In this document: one piece after another, positions 5,700 through 6,785 of the stretch
Position numbering within the stretch: the stretch's first letter is position 1
How the letters are laid out: each line of letters begins with the position of its first letter
DNA from: Parachlamydia sp.
GTDB taxonomy: Bacteria > Chlamydiota > Chlamydiia > Chlamydiales > Parachlamydiaceae
Direction: 5' to 3'
Length of the DNA stretch: 6,785 nucleotides
Assembly: GCA_021298935.1 (NCBI GenBank)
Contig: JAJTHR010000146.1
Location: forward strand, 1-6,785
Position numbers and translations under genes: made by a program
Notes under the pieces: generated by a model
Seen by the model: the letters and a program-made list of their open reading frames with translations, nothing else
What the model was told of the DNA's origin: nothing
The model's database searches: none

Positions 5700-5930
5700 G
5701 AGTTTTGGTTCCTCTTCCTTTATCAGCCTGCTGGCCCATTTAGGCCCGCGCGCATGAATCCGGGTGCATCCGTCCTTACCCTTTCCTACTTCGCTGCTGA
5801 AAAAGCCTTCTCAGGCTGTGACCGCGGAATGAGTTTCAGCCAAAGCAGCCCTTGAATAGATACACGCACACTGGCCTGGGAAGCGGGCAGAGAGTGGGGC
5901 ATCAGCATCAATGTCATTTTCCGCATCTAT
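5700..5930 (+). pseudogene. Broken fragment of a second fabI copy
   Basis: This stretch aligns with 4488 to about 4710 of the intact fabI (roughly codons 149-223) at about 85% identity by hand count. Blocks that are nearly unchanged include 5724-5750 and 5881-5901 (GAAGCGGGCAGAGAGTGGGG). It is disabled by a 2-bp insertion near 5751, a 1-bp insertion near 5835, a 1-bp deletion near 5857 and a 1-bp insertion near 5920. The 5' half and the 3' end of the gene are missing. The catalytic Tyr188 codon has become TGT (Cys) and the GGG following is degraded. Divergence is uneven: the part around 5791-5830 is only about 64% identical and uses different codons for the same residues (GCTGCT for GCAGCA), as if from an older or foreign paralogue. 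It cannot be functional. Confidence 0.9.
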
Positions 5931-5974
5931 CCTGGTACTTGCCGAATTTGAATCGATATGTTCGTGATGAGCAA

Positions 5975-6628
5975 TCAATATTTAACTTTGGTTAGTTCAC
6001 TTAGATTAATTGAGAAATAATGACGTAAAGCTCCATATTTTTCACCTTCACCGATCTTATGCATTCCAACTTTTTCCAAGATTTTAACAGAGCCAGGATT
6101 GTCAGGCCTTGCAGTTGCCGTAATTTTCTCTAGAGTTTTGCCATCTAAAGTATATCCTTCAATGATGGTTGCTGGAGCATATTCTTTTACAACTGCATTT
6201 ACTGCTTCTGTTCCAAATCCCTTCCCCCAATGATTTTTCATGAAAAGGTATGCAAGTTCAGATTGCCCTGGTGCATCTCCATGTCCAACCACTACATGGC
6301 CTACAAATTCATCGCTGTCTTTTTTAAAAGCTGCTAGGCTAGTATAAGGATCATTTTGATGCCAGCGTTTTACCCAAATATCTTTAATTCTAGATTCCAT
6401 TTCTTCTCTGGTTTTTGTCTTCCCTTTAACAAATTTGCTCATTACATCTTGATCACCAAATAAAGAGGCATAAACCTCATAGTCTTCCTCCGAAGCCTCA
6501 ACCGATCTGATATGCAATCTATCAGTATCTATTGTAACAGTTAAGGCGTCGCTTTCATTCAAAAAAAAATTTATCTCAGCATTTCCATGATATGTATGTG
6601 TGCTTGAAACATTTGATGTAAAATTCAT
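5975..6628 (-). CDS. GNAT-family N-acetyltransferase (RimJ/RimL-like)
   Basis: The 217-residue protein is a Gcn5-related acetyltransferase, which transfers an acetyl group from acetyl-CoA to an amine of a protein or small molecule; the acceptor is not readable here. TDRLHIRSVEASEEDYEVY (35-53) is the usual opening of the RimJ/RimL-like branch, SELAYLFMKNHWGKGFGTEA (123-142) is motif A with the acetyl-CoA phosphate-binding loop around GKGFG, and RPDNPGSVKILEKVGM (174-189) is motif B. Before the domain there is an atypical 30-residue polar extension. The frame can be opened from a TTG at 6676, but no ribosome site precedes it; the ATG at 6628 has GGGG at 6635-6638 and is preferred. With the longer start the protein would gain a short hydrophobic stretch. 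The gene stands alone, is AT-rich compared with fabI, and no terminator is visible between it and the fabI fragment. Confidence 0.86.
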   Translation of the reverse strand: MNFTSNVSSTHTYHGNAEINFFLNESDALTVTIDTDRLHIRSVEASEEDYEVYASLFGDQDVMSKFVKGKTKTREEMESRIKDIWVKRWHQNDPYTSLAAFKKDSDEFVGHVVVGHGDAPGQSELAYLFMKNHWGKGFGTEAVNAVVKEYAPATIIEGYTLDGKTLEKITATARPDNPGSVKILEKVGMHKIGEGEKYGALRHYFSINLSELTKVKY

Positions 6629-6785
6629 TGATATCCCCAAAATTAAGATAAAGCAACAATTTTTCTGTAAATTCAAAAAAATCTGAAATCAAATTCCTTT
6701 ACTAACTACTGGTTGTTAATATCCAATGCTTTATGCTACTATGTTTTTACCCAAAAAACAAGTAGCCGTGATCTTTTCTGCCTGA

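Noticed and set aside
5658..5855. A + strand 65-codon frame starting MHKYICMYH
   Set aside because: It begins inside the antitoxin operator and runs into the fabI fragment in a frame joined by an indel; it has no ribosome site and is an artefact of the pseudogene.
5931..5974. Possible resumption of fabI homology after the fragment (ATCGA and ATCAAT words)
   Set aside because: The matches are short and need a deletion of tens of bases; not distinguishable from chance by eye.
4995..6687. Identical 10-mers AAAATCTGAA at 4995-5004 and 6678-6687, bracketing the accessory region like a target duplication
   Set aside because: Repeats of 10 bp are expected several times by chance in AT-rich DNA of this length, and no transposase or terminal inverted repeat goes with them.
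6741..6785. 14-codon + frame ending at the last base of the window
   Set aside because: Too short, no ribosome site, no similarity; the remaining 6677-6785 stretch shows nothing I can support beyond being upstream of the GNAT gene.

Overview
The window most likely comes from an amoeba-associated member of the Chlamydiae (Parachlamydiaceae-like). This is inferred mainly from the fabI product: an enoyl-ACP reductase of the long type shared by chlamydiae and plant plastids, with the internal insertion and the Tyr-x7-Lys spacing typical of that group. No rRNA or other decisive marker is present, so the placement is an inference.

Layout, left to right. Positions 1-323 hold no intact gene. They contain a long imperfect inverted repeat (1-116) that overlaps what looks like a decayed reading frame (3-208), and then a perfect 23-bp palindrome (282-304) just ahead of an AhpD/carboxymuconolactone-decarboxylase-family peroxidase gene (324-860, +). 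That gene converges, with only 2 bp between stop codons, on a membrane-anchored protein of divergent protein-kinase-like character (863-1804, -). A short divergent intergenic region (1805-1917) carries a near-palindrome overlapping a candidate promoter for the kinase-like gene. A methyl-accepting chemotaxis-type transducer (1918-4008, +) follows, and 33 bp later comes fabI (4042-4956, +), which ends at a hairpin (4961-4994).

The right third has a different character. It is visibly more AT-rich and its intact genes lie on the minus strand: a RelE/ParE-type toxin (5108-5368) overlapping its ribbon-helix-helix antitoxin (5352-5618), with an inverted-repeat operator candidate upstream (5634-5693). 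Directly behind the operator lies a broken fragment of a second fabI copy (5700-5930, +), frameshifted several times and about 85% identical to the intact gene by hand count. A GNAT acetyltransferase (5975-6628, -) completes the region. This looks like an accessory patch beside an essential housekeeping gene.

Functionally the genes are not one pathway: one fatty-acid synthesis gene, one possible redox gene, two signalling-type membrane proteins, one toxin-antitoxin pair and one acetyltransferase. I see no convincing multi-gene undescribed system. The most noteworthy points are the fabI remnant next to the toxin-antitoxin module, the long palindromic element at the left edge, the kinase-like membrane protein, and a chemotaxis-type receptor in a probable non-motile intracellular lineage.
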